Assembly: GCA_045106985.1 (NCBI GenBank) | Contig: JBGCFQ010000025.1 | Location: 20,403-84,402, forward strand | DNA: 64,000 bases | DNA from: JAUIET01 sp045106985 | GTDB lineage: Bacteria; Pseudomonadota; Gammaproteobacteria; Pseudomonadales; JAUIET01 | Reading direction: 5' to 3' | Part shown: positions 1 through 8,606 of the stretch, piece by piece | Layout: each line of letters starts with the position of its first letter | How positions within the stretch are numbered: position 1 is the stretch's first letter | The notes under the pieces: generated by a model | What the model was told of the DNA's origin: nothing | Database searches by the model: none | What the model saw: only the letters and a program-made list of their open reading frames with translations | Made by a program: the position numbers and the translations under genes

Positions 1-1016
1 GGATCGCCATTGAACGCTATCGACTCCGCAGGCGCTTGCCACGCAAGCCGTTTGCCTAGCTGCCTACACTCAAAATCAGCGTCGATTGCAATCGTCTCTA
101 GAAGTTGGACCAGGTTCAACGATTGTCGTTTGAGAGCATCTGGACCGACGTCTAACTGACTCAAACCCATTATCTGCCCAACCAGTGACTCCAAGCGTTC
201 CGTTTCCCGTTGCAAGCGTTCAGACAAATTGTCAAGATTGTGCCCGTCGTTTTGTCCATCTTGTCGGGCCAGGCCAAAGGCCATCTGCATGCGTGCAATC
301 GGAGAGCGGAGCTCATGAGACACGTCGCGCAGCAATTGCTGCCGGCCAACAATCAGTGTGCGTAATCTGGACGCCATGGCATTAAAGCTTCGAGCTAACT
401 CTCCAATTTCGTCTTTACGCCGCAGAGCCGGTTTATCCACTTCGACGTGCAAATTTCCCAAGGTAATTGCATCGGCCAGCTGCCTTAGCTCCTCAAGAGG
501 TTTCGTCACCAGACGCGAAAGGACCCAAGCGCACAACCCGGTTGCCGCTATGATCAGCAGCACAGCGCCCAGTGGAAAAAGAGGGTTTTTGATTCTGGAC
601 CAGGGTGAACCCGGCGGCGGCGCGGTGATCAGATTGAATACCTTGCCCTCAGTGCCAATCAAGCGCGGGTAGGGTCGCCACGTCTCATAGAGAACGCCTT
701 GATATTCACCTTGTGCGCCATTGTGATGGGCGCTCCCATGATCTCTAAATGGGCGACCCAAAAGCTCTTCACCCGTCTGGTCAACGATAAGCATTTGGGG
801 AAATCCGACCTTCTCTTGGTATTCATGCAACCACACGGTCAATCCGTGCTCGCCCTCTTCAGATAAAGCTTGGGCGGCACTCTGTAATGAGCTTGTTTTT
901 TCAAATTGCGAATCTGACGTAGACAGTGACAGCATGACAAGGACTGCTGTCACAAGCGCCGTAATCGCTAAACTGCACCAGATGCCGAGCAGTATTTTAT
1001 GTGACAAACGTTTCAC
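1..1016 (-). CDS. Sensor histidine kinase, CpxA-like (3' part missing)
   Basis: Membrane sensor kinase that should phosphorylate the response regulator encoded just upstream. Translation from a GTG at 1014-1016 gives a first membrane segment (about residues 8-31), a periplasmic stretch of about 110 residues, a second membrane segment (about 145-168), a HAMP region and an H-box DVSHELRSPIARM with the phospho-accepting His at about residue 234. The window edge removes the end of the dimerisation domain and the ATPase domain. The start lies 5 nt after the regulator's stop, so the two are co-transcribed. The H-box wording is typical of the CpxA/RstB group. The signal it senses cannot be told from sequence. 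Confidence 0.9.
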   Translation of the reverse strand, partial: MKRLSHKILLGIWCSLAITALVTAVLVMLSLSTSDSQFEKTSSLQSAAQALSEEGEHGLTVWLHEYQEKVGFPQMLIVDQTGEELLGRPFRDHGSAHHNGAQGEYQGVLYETWRPYPRLIGTEGKVFNLITAPPPGSPWSRIKNPLFPLGAVLLIIAATGLCAWVLSRLVTKPLEELRQLADAITLGNLHVEVDKPALRRKDEIGELARSFNAMASRLRTLIVGRQQLLRDVSHELRSPIARMQMAFGLARQDGQNDGHNLDNLSERLQRETERLESLVGQIMGLSQLDVGPDALKRQSLNLVQLLETIAIDADFECRQLGKRLAWQAPAESIAFNGD

Positions 1017-1021
1017 AACTC

Positions 1022-1720
1022 TTAACTCTTGCCTGGAACGAGAAGGTAGCCTGAGCCGCGAATGGCACTGATCTCAACGCTGTCACCAATCTTGCGGCGC
1101 AGATTACTGACGTGGGTATCGATGCTGCGGTCGTACAATTGCAGCTCTCGTCCCAGTGCGCTTTGTGAAAGCTCGGCGCGGGTTAGTAGCTTTCCAGGTT
1201 GGCTTAGTAGGCAATGCAAAAGACCAAACTCAGCCCCCGTCATTGTCACTGTATTCCCCGCGACCGTTGCCTGCCGAGTTGTTACATTCAGAACAACATC
1301 GCCGGCCCGCAGTGCGTCGTCATTAGCGGGAAGTGAGCGTCTCAAGACCGCCCTGACCCGAGCCAGTAATTCGCGGGGATTAAAGGGTTTGGCAAGGTAG
1401 TCGTCGGCCCCCAATTCCAAGCCCAAAATTCTGTCGCCCTCATCGCCACGTGCGGTCAGCAAGAGAATGGCAATCGTGTTGCCTTCTGTTCGAAGTTGAC
1501 GTAACAAGTCCAGACCCGATTCACCAGGCAGCATAATATCGAGAAGCAATAAATCTGCCTGGCTCTCAGCGAGAAAGGTTTTCGCAGTAGCGATACTTGA
1601 ACAGGTCGACACTTTAAAATCTTCGCGACCAAGGAATGTGGCCATCATCTCGGTCAGCTCGTTATCGTCGTCAATCAGTACTATGTGCTGTGCTGCTTCA
1701 TTAACTTGGTTTGGATCCAT
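1022..1720 (-). CDS. OmpR-family response regulator, CpxR-like
   Basis: Cytoplasmic DNA-binding response regulator of 232 residues. The N-terminal receiver has the acidic cluster DDD (17-19), the phospho-acceptor Asp61 in LLLLDIMLPGESG, Thr89 and Lys111 (LAKPF). The C-terminal half is a winged-helix OmpR domain ending in RSIDTHVSNLRRKIG followed by IRGSGYLL. It is the first gene of a two-gene unit with the kinase that follows. The His-Val-Ser-Asn recognition-helix wording resembles CpxR, which responds to envelope stress, but the target genes are unknown. It is divergent from the beta-propeller cytochrome gene, which is a candidate target by position only. Confidence 0.93.
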   Translation of the reverse strand: MDPNQVNEAAQHIVLIDDDNELTEMMATFLGREDFKVSTCSSIATAKTFLAESQADLLLLDIMLPGESGLDLLRQLRTEGNTIAILLLTARGDEGDRILGLELGADDYLAKPFNPRELLARVRAVLRRSLPANDDALRAGDVVLNVTTRQATVAGNTVTMTGAEFGLLHCLLSQPGKLLTRAELSQSALGRELQLYDRSIDTHVSNLRRKIGDSVEISAIRGSGYLLVPGKS

Positions 1721-1860
1721 AGTCTAAAGAGTGCCGTATTTCGCTGTGTATGTCAGGGTTCGGCTGCAATCTTGACAGTTCTTTGCAGAACTTTACACCC
1801 GCTTAACCCTATAATAAGGCGGCTTCAGTCAGTATGAAGCTGTATTCTAGGAGTTTAGTG

Positions 1861-4794
1861 ATGATCAAACAATTCTGCAGTGGCTTAGTTCTAATTCTGC
1901 TTTCCATTCTCGCGCTGCATGGCAGTGCCCAAGAGTTTGTTGCTTTTGAAAGTGTGCAGTTTAGGCCCTTGGCCTTGTCGGTTAACAAGCGCCTATTGTT
2001 TGCGGTGAATACGCCCGACAATCGCTTGGAGATTTTTGACGTCAGCGGTGACGAACCACTGATCATTGATTCAGTACAAGTTGGCCTTGAACCTGTCGCT
2101 GTGGCCGTATTGTCCGCGACTGAAGTCTGGGTGGTTAATCACCTTTCTGATTCGGTGAGCGTCATTGAACTTGGCCGAGGTCAAGCACGCGTTACGCGCA
2201 CCTTACTAGTGGGCGATGAACCAAGGGACATCGTGTTCGGTGGTGCGGGTGGGAACCGAGCGTTTATTACAGCGGCGCACAGAGGTCAAAACAGCCCGTA
2301 CAACGATACAGAAAATCCTGGAGAAATGACCACACCAGGAATAGGTCGTACCGATGTCTGGGTTTTTGACACGGATAATCTCGGTGATCGTATGGGAGGC
2401 ACTCCGCTGCAAGTGATGGCGTTGTTTGGAGACACGGCGGGGCCACTAACTATCAGCCCAGACGGAAAAGATGTCTATGTAGGCGTGTTTAAGTCCGGCA
2501 ACAAAACGACGATTGTGTCTGAGCTGCTGGTATGCAATGGCGGTGAAAGTGCAGAGCCTTGCCAGGCGATAGAAAGTGAAGCCGTTGCGCCAGGCGGCTC
2601 ACCTGCGCCCAATGTCGACAGTGAGGGTGTGCCTGCTCCTGAAACGGGGCTAATTGTTCGCGAGGAGAACGGTGTTTGGCGTGATGAGCTGGGGCGGGAT
2701 TGGAGTGATCAGATACGGTTTGATTTACCTGACTATGATGTCTTCAGGATTTCTGAAGTGAACAATGAGTATGCACAAACAGCCGCCTACAGCGGCGTTG
2801 GTACCGTATTGTATGGCATGTCAATAAACCCTCGCACGGGTCAATTATACATCAGCAATTCTGAGGCAAAGAACGAGGTTCGTTTTACTGGTACGCGACC
2901 AGAGGGCAGTACCCTCAGTACAGTCAATGGACGATTGCACTTGGCCCAAGTCACGGTAGTAAACCCCGAGATCAATGAGGTAACGCCGCGGCATCTAAAC
3001 AGTCACATAAACTACAGCACGGTCCCGTCACCAGCAGAGACCAAGTCGCGGTCATTATCCACGCCAATGGGAATGGTTTCCTCGTGGGATGGAGCTCAAT
3101 TGTTTGTTGCAGCGATGGGGTCAAATAAGATTGCCGTTCTGGACGCAAAAGCGCTCGAGAATGGCGAGCTAGTCCCGGATTCAAGTTCACACATTACTGT
3201 AACGGGCGGCGGTCCGACCGGCCTGGCATTGGATGACCGGCGCCGGCGCTTATACGCTCTAACACGCTATGACAATGGAGTGTCCGTGATTGATATAGCG
3301 GCACGAGCCGAAATTGCTCATACACTCATGCCAAATCCAGAACCTGAAACCGTCATCAATGGCCGACCATTTCTGTACGATGCAAGTTTAACCTCAAGTA
3401 ATGGAGAAGCGTCTTGTGCAACCTGTCACGTAGGTGGTGACAAGGATGAAATTGCGTGGGATCTTGGCAACCCGTTGGGTAGTCAGGTGGAGAACCTCAA
3501 TCCATTCACGTTTAGACCACCGCCTGCACCGCCTGCGACGATTCACCCCATGAAGGGACCCATGTCCACCCAAACCTTGCGTGGCATGGCCACACACGGA
3601 CCGATGCATTGGCGCGGTGATAAATCAGGCGCGTTTGATCCCGACGGTGATGCCCTCGATGAGCGAGCCGCGTTCATGCAATTTAATGAAGCTTTCGTTA
3701 ACCTACAAGGGCGCGACAGCGAACTACAGGAAGCTGATATGCGCGCGTTTACCGATTTTGTGTTGCAGATACTTCCGCCGCCAAATCCTATTCGAAACCT
3801 GGATGATTCGCTCACGGTTGCGCAGGCAGCAGGGCGAGTCGATTTTTTTGAACAACCCTTGAATGCGTTCGGCGCTACTTGCAGCTCGTGTCATGCGTTA
3901 GACCCTGACGCGGGGTTCTTTGGTGCTGATGGGCTGTCTGTATTTGTCGGTGCACCGAATACGCCCGCACAAGCCGATCTTAAATCGCCTCAATTGAGAA
4001 ATGCCTACGAAAAAGTAGGCATGTTTGGGCAAGCCGGCAATGATCTCGTTGGCACCGACAACACCGAGCATACTGGTGATCAGATACGAGGTTTTGGTTT
4101 CATGCGCGACGGTGGTTTTGACACGCTACAACGCCGGATTAACATTGCCATATTTGATACCCCTGGCGGCGAGCAGCAACATCGAAACATCGAGCAGTTT
4201 ATTTTTGCCTTTGATAGCGATCTAAAGCCCGTGGTCGGGCAACAGATAACATTGCGTCATGACAGTGGGGCGGAAGCGAATCGACGCGTAGACCTTCTGG
4301 TTAGCAGAGCGGACGCTGGAGACGCTGACCTAGTCGTTAGTGGTCGAATAGACGGTACCTCACGTCAATGGCTCCGCCAGGACGATAATCACTTCACACC
4401 AGACAACGAAGTCCTTGAGCCATCGACTGAGCAAGCTCTGCGAGCTTTAGCAACTGTGCCCGGACAGGAGCTAACCTACACAGCGGTGCCTCTCGGCTCC
4501 GGTGTGCGCCTTGCGCTTGATCGTGACCGGGACTCTGTTTTAAATGGCACCGACAATTGCCCATCCTTGCCAAACCCAGAGCAGTCTGACACTGACAACA
4601 ACGGCGTTGGTAATGCCTGTCAAAGCGCGACCGACAGAACAGTGATCGGCGAAGCAATAGATGGCGAAACGGGCAGTTTCTTTTCATCCGGTGGAGGCGG
4701 CTCGGTCTCCGTGTTCAGTCTGCTTTTTCTTTTCTTGTTAGCGCATTGCAAACCGATAGGTCGCAGCCCTTCGGTTGCTTGCACCACAAAATGA
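1861..4794 (+). CDS. Secreted beta-propeller / di-heme cytochrome c protein with GlyGly-CTERM-like tail
   Basis: The ATG at 1861 is preferred because an AGGAG sits at 1849-1853 and a clean signal peptide follows (ending near HGSAQ); an upstream in-frame ATG at 1834 has no such site. The 977-residue product has YncE-type beta-propeller repeats in the first half. Two c-type heme sites follow: CATCH at about residues 519-523 and CSSCH at about 674-678, with a TLRG...HWRGD stretch between them. Next come thrombospondin type-3-like Asp/Asn-rich repeats (about 887-921). The end is SSGGGGS plus a hydrophobic helix, as in rhombosortase (GlyGly-CTERM) substrates, though the tail after the helix is not strongly basic. 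A TATAAT at 1810-1815 may be its -10 box. Probably an exported electron-transfer or oxidase protein; substrate unknown. Confidence 0.82.
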   Translation: MIKQFCSGLVLILLSILALHGSAQEFVAFESVQFRPLALSVNKRLLFAVNTPDNRLEIFDVSGDEPLIIDSVQVGLEPVAVAVLSATEVWVVNHLSDSVSVIELGRGQARVTRTLLVGDEPRDIVFGGAGGNRAFITAAHRGQNSPYNDTENPGEMTTPGIGRTDVWVFDTDNLGDRMGGTPLQVMALFGDTAGPLTISPDGKDVYVGVFKSGNKTTIVSELLVCNGGESAEPCQAIESEAVAPGGSPAPNVDSEGVPAPETGLIVREENGVWRDELGRDWSDQIRFDLPDYDVFRISEVNNEYAQTAAYSGVGTVLYGMSINPRTGQLYISNSEAKNEVRFTGTRPEGSTLSTVNGRLHLAQVTVVNPEINEVTPRHLNSHINYSTVPSPAETKSRSLSTPMGMVSSWDGAQLFVAAMGSNKIAVLDAKALENGELVPDSSSHITVTGGGPTGLALDDRRRRLYALTRYDNGVSVIDIAARAEIAHTLMPNPEPETVINGRPFLYDASLTSSNGEASCATCHVGGDKDEIAWDLGNPLGSQVENLNPFTFRPPPAPPATIHPMKGPMSTQTLRGMATHGPMHWRGDKSGAFDPDGDALDERAAFMQFNEAFVNLQGRDSELQEADMRAFTDFVLQILPPPNPIRNLDDSLTVAQAAGRVDFFEQPLNAFGATCSSCHALDPDAGFFGADGLSVFVGAPNTPAQADLKSPQLRNAYEKVGMFGQAGNDLVGTDNTEHTGDQIRGFGFMRDGGFDTLQRRINIAIFDTPGGEQQHRNIEQFIFAFDSDLKPVVGQQITLRHDSGAEANRRVDLLVSRADAGDADLVVSGRIDGTSRQWLRQDDNHFTPDNEVLEPSTEQALRALATVPGQELTYTAVPLGSGVRLALDRDRDSVLNGTDNCPSLPNPEQSDTDNNGVGNACQSATDRTVIGEAIDGETGSFFSSGGGGSVSVFSLLFLFLLAHCKPIGRSPSVACTTK

Positions 4795-4860
4795 GCAGAC
4801 AATGGCACATTGGGGTTTTGCGTGAAACCCCTCCATAAGTACCAGTAGCTTCTGTTTGGA

Positions 4861-5154
4861 TCATGGTTTTACGCGGATATTGGCAATCATTTCATCAAGG
4901 TCTGGCATTCTTAGTTCCCCGTTGAATTCGTATCGACCAAACAGATTGATGTGTTGCCAGGCAACAGGCGATAATCGTTTGACCAACGCCACTTCTTGTT
5001 CTTTTTCTTCCGATGTAAACTTTGCCAGTAATTTGGACAGCATCAGTACGTTGTACTAGATAATGACATTGGCGATGAGGCGGCTGCAATCGCTCTCCAG
5101 CGCAATTTCATACTCTGTTGTTCCTCGGAATTTGCCACCGTTGCGCTGCGTAAT
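4861..5154 (-). pseudogene. Tn3-family transposase C-terminal remnant (old copy)
   Basis: Read on the minus strand from the end of the Tn3 element, the frame gives ITQRNGGKFRG, then YEIALESDCSRLIANVII, an in-frame amber codon (5056-5058), then YNVLMLSKLLAKF and RLSPVAWQHINLFGRYEF. That wording is the C-terminal end of a Tn3-family transposase. The frame is open on both sides of the TAG, so a single nonsense change interrupts it. Only about 97 codons remain. The sequence differs clearly from the C-terminus of the neighbouring larger transposase, so this is a fragment of a different Tn3-family element, cut exactly where the next element begins. Confidence 0.75.
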
Positions 5155-5193
5155 AGGCCCAGTGACCGGGTAGCTCCGAAAAGGGCCATATTT
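5155..5193 (+). repeat. Tn3 element left terminal inverted repeat
   Basis: Begins AGGCCCAGTGACCGGG and is the reverse complement of 8183-8221. The outer 34 positions are identical and 3 of the inner 5 match. The 38-39 bp length is standard for Tn3-family ends. Confidence 0.9.
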
Positions 5194-5256
5194 CAAACCT
5201 GAAGTACAGCTTGCTACCCTAGATGCAATTCTAATAACAGCATCTAGGAGTCCATC

Positions 5257-8177
5257 ATGAACGATTTCGATCAGCAGATTGAAACTGATAATCGTTGGGA
5301 ATTGCAAGACGAAGAATGGAAGTTGTTGAAGGGTAAATCTTCCAGCAATCGTCTGGGGTTTGCACTTCAACTTAAATATTATGTTGTTCATCGACGCTTT
5401 CCGAAGGACGTCGACGACATCCCTGAATTCATTCAACACCGCCTCGCGGCTGTACTTAAACTCTCTACCATCACTCTCGAAAGCTATGATTGGGCGGGGC
5501 GATCAGGTAAACGTCATCGCAAGGAGATCAGGGAGTATTTCAGTGTCCAGAGACTCTCAAACGAAGACAGGCTCGCATTCCACCAGTGGCTTATAGACGA
5601 TGTGTTTCCATTAGGCGTCGATCATGATCACGCGAGCGAACTCGCATTTGATTGGTTTCTGAACTCTGGTATAGCCTGTCCAGCCGAGCGTGAATTGCAG
5701 CGTACTGTTCGCTCTTCTTATCGATCCTTCGAGCGCCATCTTTTGGCTCAGCTGTCTGATCATCTATCACCGGCAAGTAAGCAATTGACACACTATTATC
5801 CAATTCGCTCATGCACACTGGCATCGACACAGTGAAAAAAGACCCAGGCGCGATAGGCTTGGAAAGTGTCCTCAAGCAGATCAAAAAACTGGATGCAATT
5901 CGGTCCGTTGACTTGCCAACACTGACACTAGAAAACTTAGGTTCGAAGTTACTAGATGGGTTCAAACGTCGTGTCTGCCACGAAACAGCGTGGGAACTTA
6001 GGCAACACCCACCAAATGTCAGATACGGACTTTTAGTTATGTATTTGTACTGTCGTCAAGGTGAGATTGTAGATGATCTAATCGAATTGTTTTTGCAGCT
6101 CGTTTCCCGGCTTGACAGGCGTGCGGAGCAGAGGGCAACAAAATCGCACGGTCGTGACCAGCGCGCTATTCAAGATAAAACAGTTCTGCTTTATAAAGTA
6201 GCAGAGGCCGTGCACTTGTATCCTGACGCTCGGGTTAAGGACGTCATCACGCCCTTATTTGGCGAAGATGCCTTGTCTAAATTGCTTAGCGAAGGTAGAG
6301 CAGCCAAGCAGAGCTACGATGAGTTGGTCCACGGTTACACCCGCTCTTCCTATGCGGCACACTATCGACGAATGCTACCGAGCCTCCTGGAGGCACTGGA
6401 GTTTCGATCGAACAATACACGCCATCGCCCAGTTCTCGACGCGGTAGACCTTCTCAGCCAATACATCGGTGCCCGTGGTCAGTGCTTTCACATGCTGCAC
6501 CACATTCCTATTAAAGATGTTATTCGCCCTAAGTGGCGTAATCTAATCAGTCGATCAGATGCTGATGGGACACAGCAAATTAATCGTATTGACTATGAGG
6601 TATGTGTACTGCGTGTGTTGCGAGAGCGGCTACGCTGCAAAGAAATCTGGGTTGTGGGCGCTAATAAGTATCGGAACCCTGATTTAGATCTCCCAACGGA
6701 TTTTGAAGAAAAGCGGACTTTTTATTACGAAGATTTGGGTCATCCGACCGAGGTCCAATCCTTCGTCCTTAATTTGAAAAGAACCATGCAGCAGGCTCTT
6801 CATGGTTTGAATCGATCTTTACCGCATAACGCCCGCGCTAGTATCTACTCGTCCGGGAAAAATCGAATTGCGCTGTCACCGCTGAAACCACAGGGCGAGC
6901 CAATAGCGCTTCACTACCTTAAGAAGGAAATCACAAAACACTGGCCAGGCACTCCGCTGATAGATGTCTTCAAAGAGGCCGATATGCGGATTGGCTTTAC
7001 TGATTTTTTTAGATCAACAGCGAGTCGGGAAATACTGGACCGACACGTTTTACAACACCGTCTCTTACTTTGTTTATATGCGATGGGAACAAACACCGGC
7101 ATGAAGCGAGTCATCAATGGAGATGAAAGCACCAGCTACAAGGAGCTGCTTCATATTCGGCGTCGATACATCACAAAAGCTGCGTTTCAGAATGCTGTGA
7201 GCTCAGTTGCGAATGCGATCATGGCGATCCGGAAAACAGAGATCTGGGGCGAGGGCACCACAGCCTGTGCATCCGACTCTAAACAGTTTGGTGCCTGGGA
7301 TCAGAACTTAATGACGGAATGGCATCAGCGATACGGTGGGCGTGGGGTAATGATTTATTGGCATGTAGAAAAGCAGTCCACATGTATCCATTCTCAGCTA
7401 AAGCGAGTTTCGTCATCTGAAGTGGCGTCAATGATCGAAGGTGTGCTTAGGCACTGTACCGACATGAGCATTGAACGCCAATATGTGGACAGCCACGGCC
7501 AGAGTGAAATTGGGTTCGCGTTTAGCTACTTGCTGGGTTTTGATTTGCTGCCCCGGCTGAAAGCTATTGGTCGACAGAAACTGTATCAAGTCGGCGGTGA
7601 CTGCACGGAAACCTATGCCAATTTAGAACCGGTTCTCGCTCGCCCCATTCGATGGGATCTCATTAGTCAGCAATACGACGAGATGATCAAGTTCGCAACG
7701 GCTCTAAAACAAGGAACGGCCGACTCTGAATCTATTCTGCGACGTTTCACGCGCAACAACGCCCGACATCCCACTTATCAAGCGTTGTCGGAACTCGGCA
7801 AGGCCGTGAAAACACTTTTCCTTTGCCGATATATTGATTCAGAAGAATTGCGGCGTGAGATTCACGGAGGGTTCAATGTTGTAGAGAATTGGAACAGCGC
7901 CAACTCCTTCATATTCTTTGGCAAGGGAGGGGAGGTGGCAACCAACAACCTTGATGAACAAGAGTTGTCGGTGTGGGCTTTACATTTACTGCAAATCAGT
8001 CTTGTGTACGTCAATACACTCATGATTCAGCAGGTATTCACTTATTCCAAATGGGCGACAAAAATGCGGGAGGAAGACTACCGGGCACTTACACCCTTAA
8101 TCTACAGTCATATCAATCCTTATGGAGCGTTCAACCTGGATTTGAGTAGTCGTATTTCAATAGAAGGGGCGGCATGA
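5257..8177 (+). pseudogene. tnpA: Tn3-family transposase TnpA, frameshifted
   Basis: Two overlapping frames make up a full-length (about 980 residue) Tn3 transposase. The first (5257-5835, 192 aa) is the N-terminal DUF4158-type domain, diverging after LSPASKQL. The second (open from 5781, first ATG 5811, to 8177) carries the rest in the -1 frame. The shift falls at about 5785-5800, where the expected protein resumes as DTLLSNS. All three catalytic acids are visible in the second part (numbered from ATG 5811): Asp489 (CASDSKQFG), Asp560 (YVDSHGQSE) and Glu708 (GKGGEVATNN). The C-terminus INPYGAFNLDLSSRI is complete. No slippery heptamer was seen at the junction, so an inactivating single-base indel is more likely than programmed frameshifting. 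Confidence 0.87.
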
Positions 8178-8182
8178 AGCAT

Positions 8183-8221
8183 TAATGTGGCCCTTTTCGG
8201 AGCTACCCGGTCACTGGGCCT
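8183..8221 (-). repeat. Tn3 element right terminal inverted repeat
   Basis: Reverse complement of the left end at 5155-5193, with two inner mismatches. It starts 5 bp after the transposase stop codon. Confidence 0.9.
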
Positions 8222-8303
8222 GAATGGAACCTATAGCTTCGATGTAGGGCAGGATATGATCGATATGGATGAATTTGTACGCATAATCACCGAAGCTGGG
8301 TAA
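8220..8303 (+). other. Possible coding debris at the Tn3 right flank
   Basis: Directly beyond the transposon end a plus frame reads LNGTYSFDVGQDMIDMDEF then VRIITEAG and stops at 8301-8303. The opposite strand is also open here (SFGDYAYKFIHIDHILPY and on), so the coding strand is uncertain. Either could be what is left of a gene interrupted by the element. Not recognised. The rest of 8304-8490 shows only a short GC-rich hairpin (CCGC AA GCGG near 8460-8470). Confidence 0.25.
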
Positions 8304-8502
8304 AGCTCAAGAATTGATACCCCTCTACAGGCCTCGTGGCATGGGGGCTCAAGGGCATTATGTCTTTTTTAAACGGAAAATCCTCAGTACCCTGCTTATG
8401 TTCTCAGACCCAACATTATTACTGTTATCGATGTATTCGCTCATCCTTGAATAATACGCCGCAAGCGGCGGGGAATATAACTTTCAGAGATTTAATGTAA
8501 AT

Positions 8503-8521
8503 GCGAATCATTATCATTATC
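8503..8521 (-). promoter_or_regulatory. Fur box upstream of the TonB receptor
   Basis: On the minus strand the site reads GATAATGATAATGATTCGC, matching 16 of 19 positions of the classical palindromic Fur consensus. It lies about 85-105 nt upstream of the receptor ATG, as expected for iron-repressed uptake genes. Confidence 0.8.
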
Positions 8522-8606
8522 ATTTATAATTGCATTAGGTACGATTCCTTCAGAACTAGGCAGCAACCTCGCTGCGCATCAATACTGGATTGGGAGAACT
8601 TAGCTT

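Larger units (their letters stand above)
5155..8221 (+). mobile_element. Tn3-family element with transposase only (no resolvase, no cargo)
   Basis: A 3067-bp unit bounded by near-perfect inverted repeats (37 of 39 positions). It contains one transposase reading frame, broken by a frameshift, and nothing else. The lack of resolvase or passenger genes resembles IS1071-like minimal Tn3 elements. The flanking pentamers (gtaat at 5150-5154 and gaatg at 8222-8226) do not match, so there is no target-site duplication; either one flank has been deleted or rearranged, or the ends recombined. The left end abuts a remnant of a different Tn3 transposase. Confidence 0.88.

Noticed and set aside
1810..1815. 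Confident sigma-70 promoter for the cytochrome gene
   Set aside because: TATAAT is perfect but the nearest -35-like boxes have spacings of 21 or 32 nt; kept only as a remark.
5781..5835. Programmed ribosomal frameshift joining the two TnpA frames
   Set aside because: No slippery heptamer or downstream stem was seen in the overlap, and Tn3 transposases are not known to need one. A decay mutation or sequencing error is simpler.
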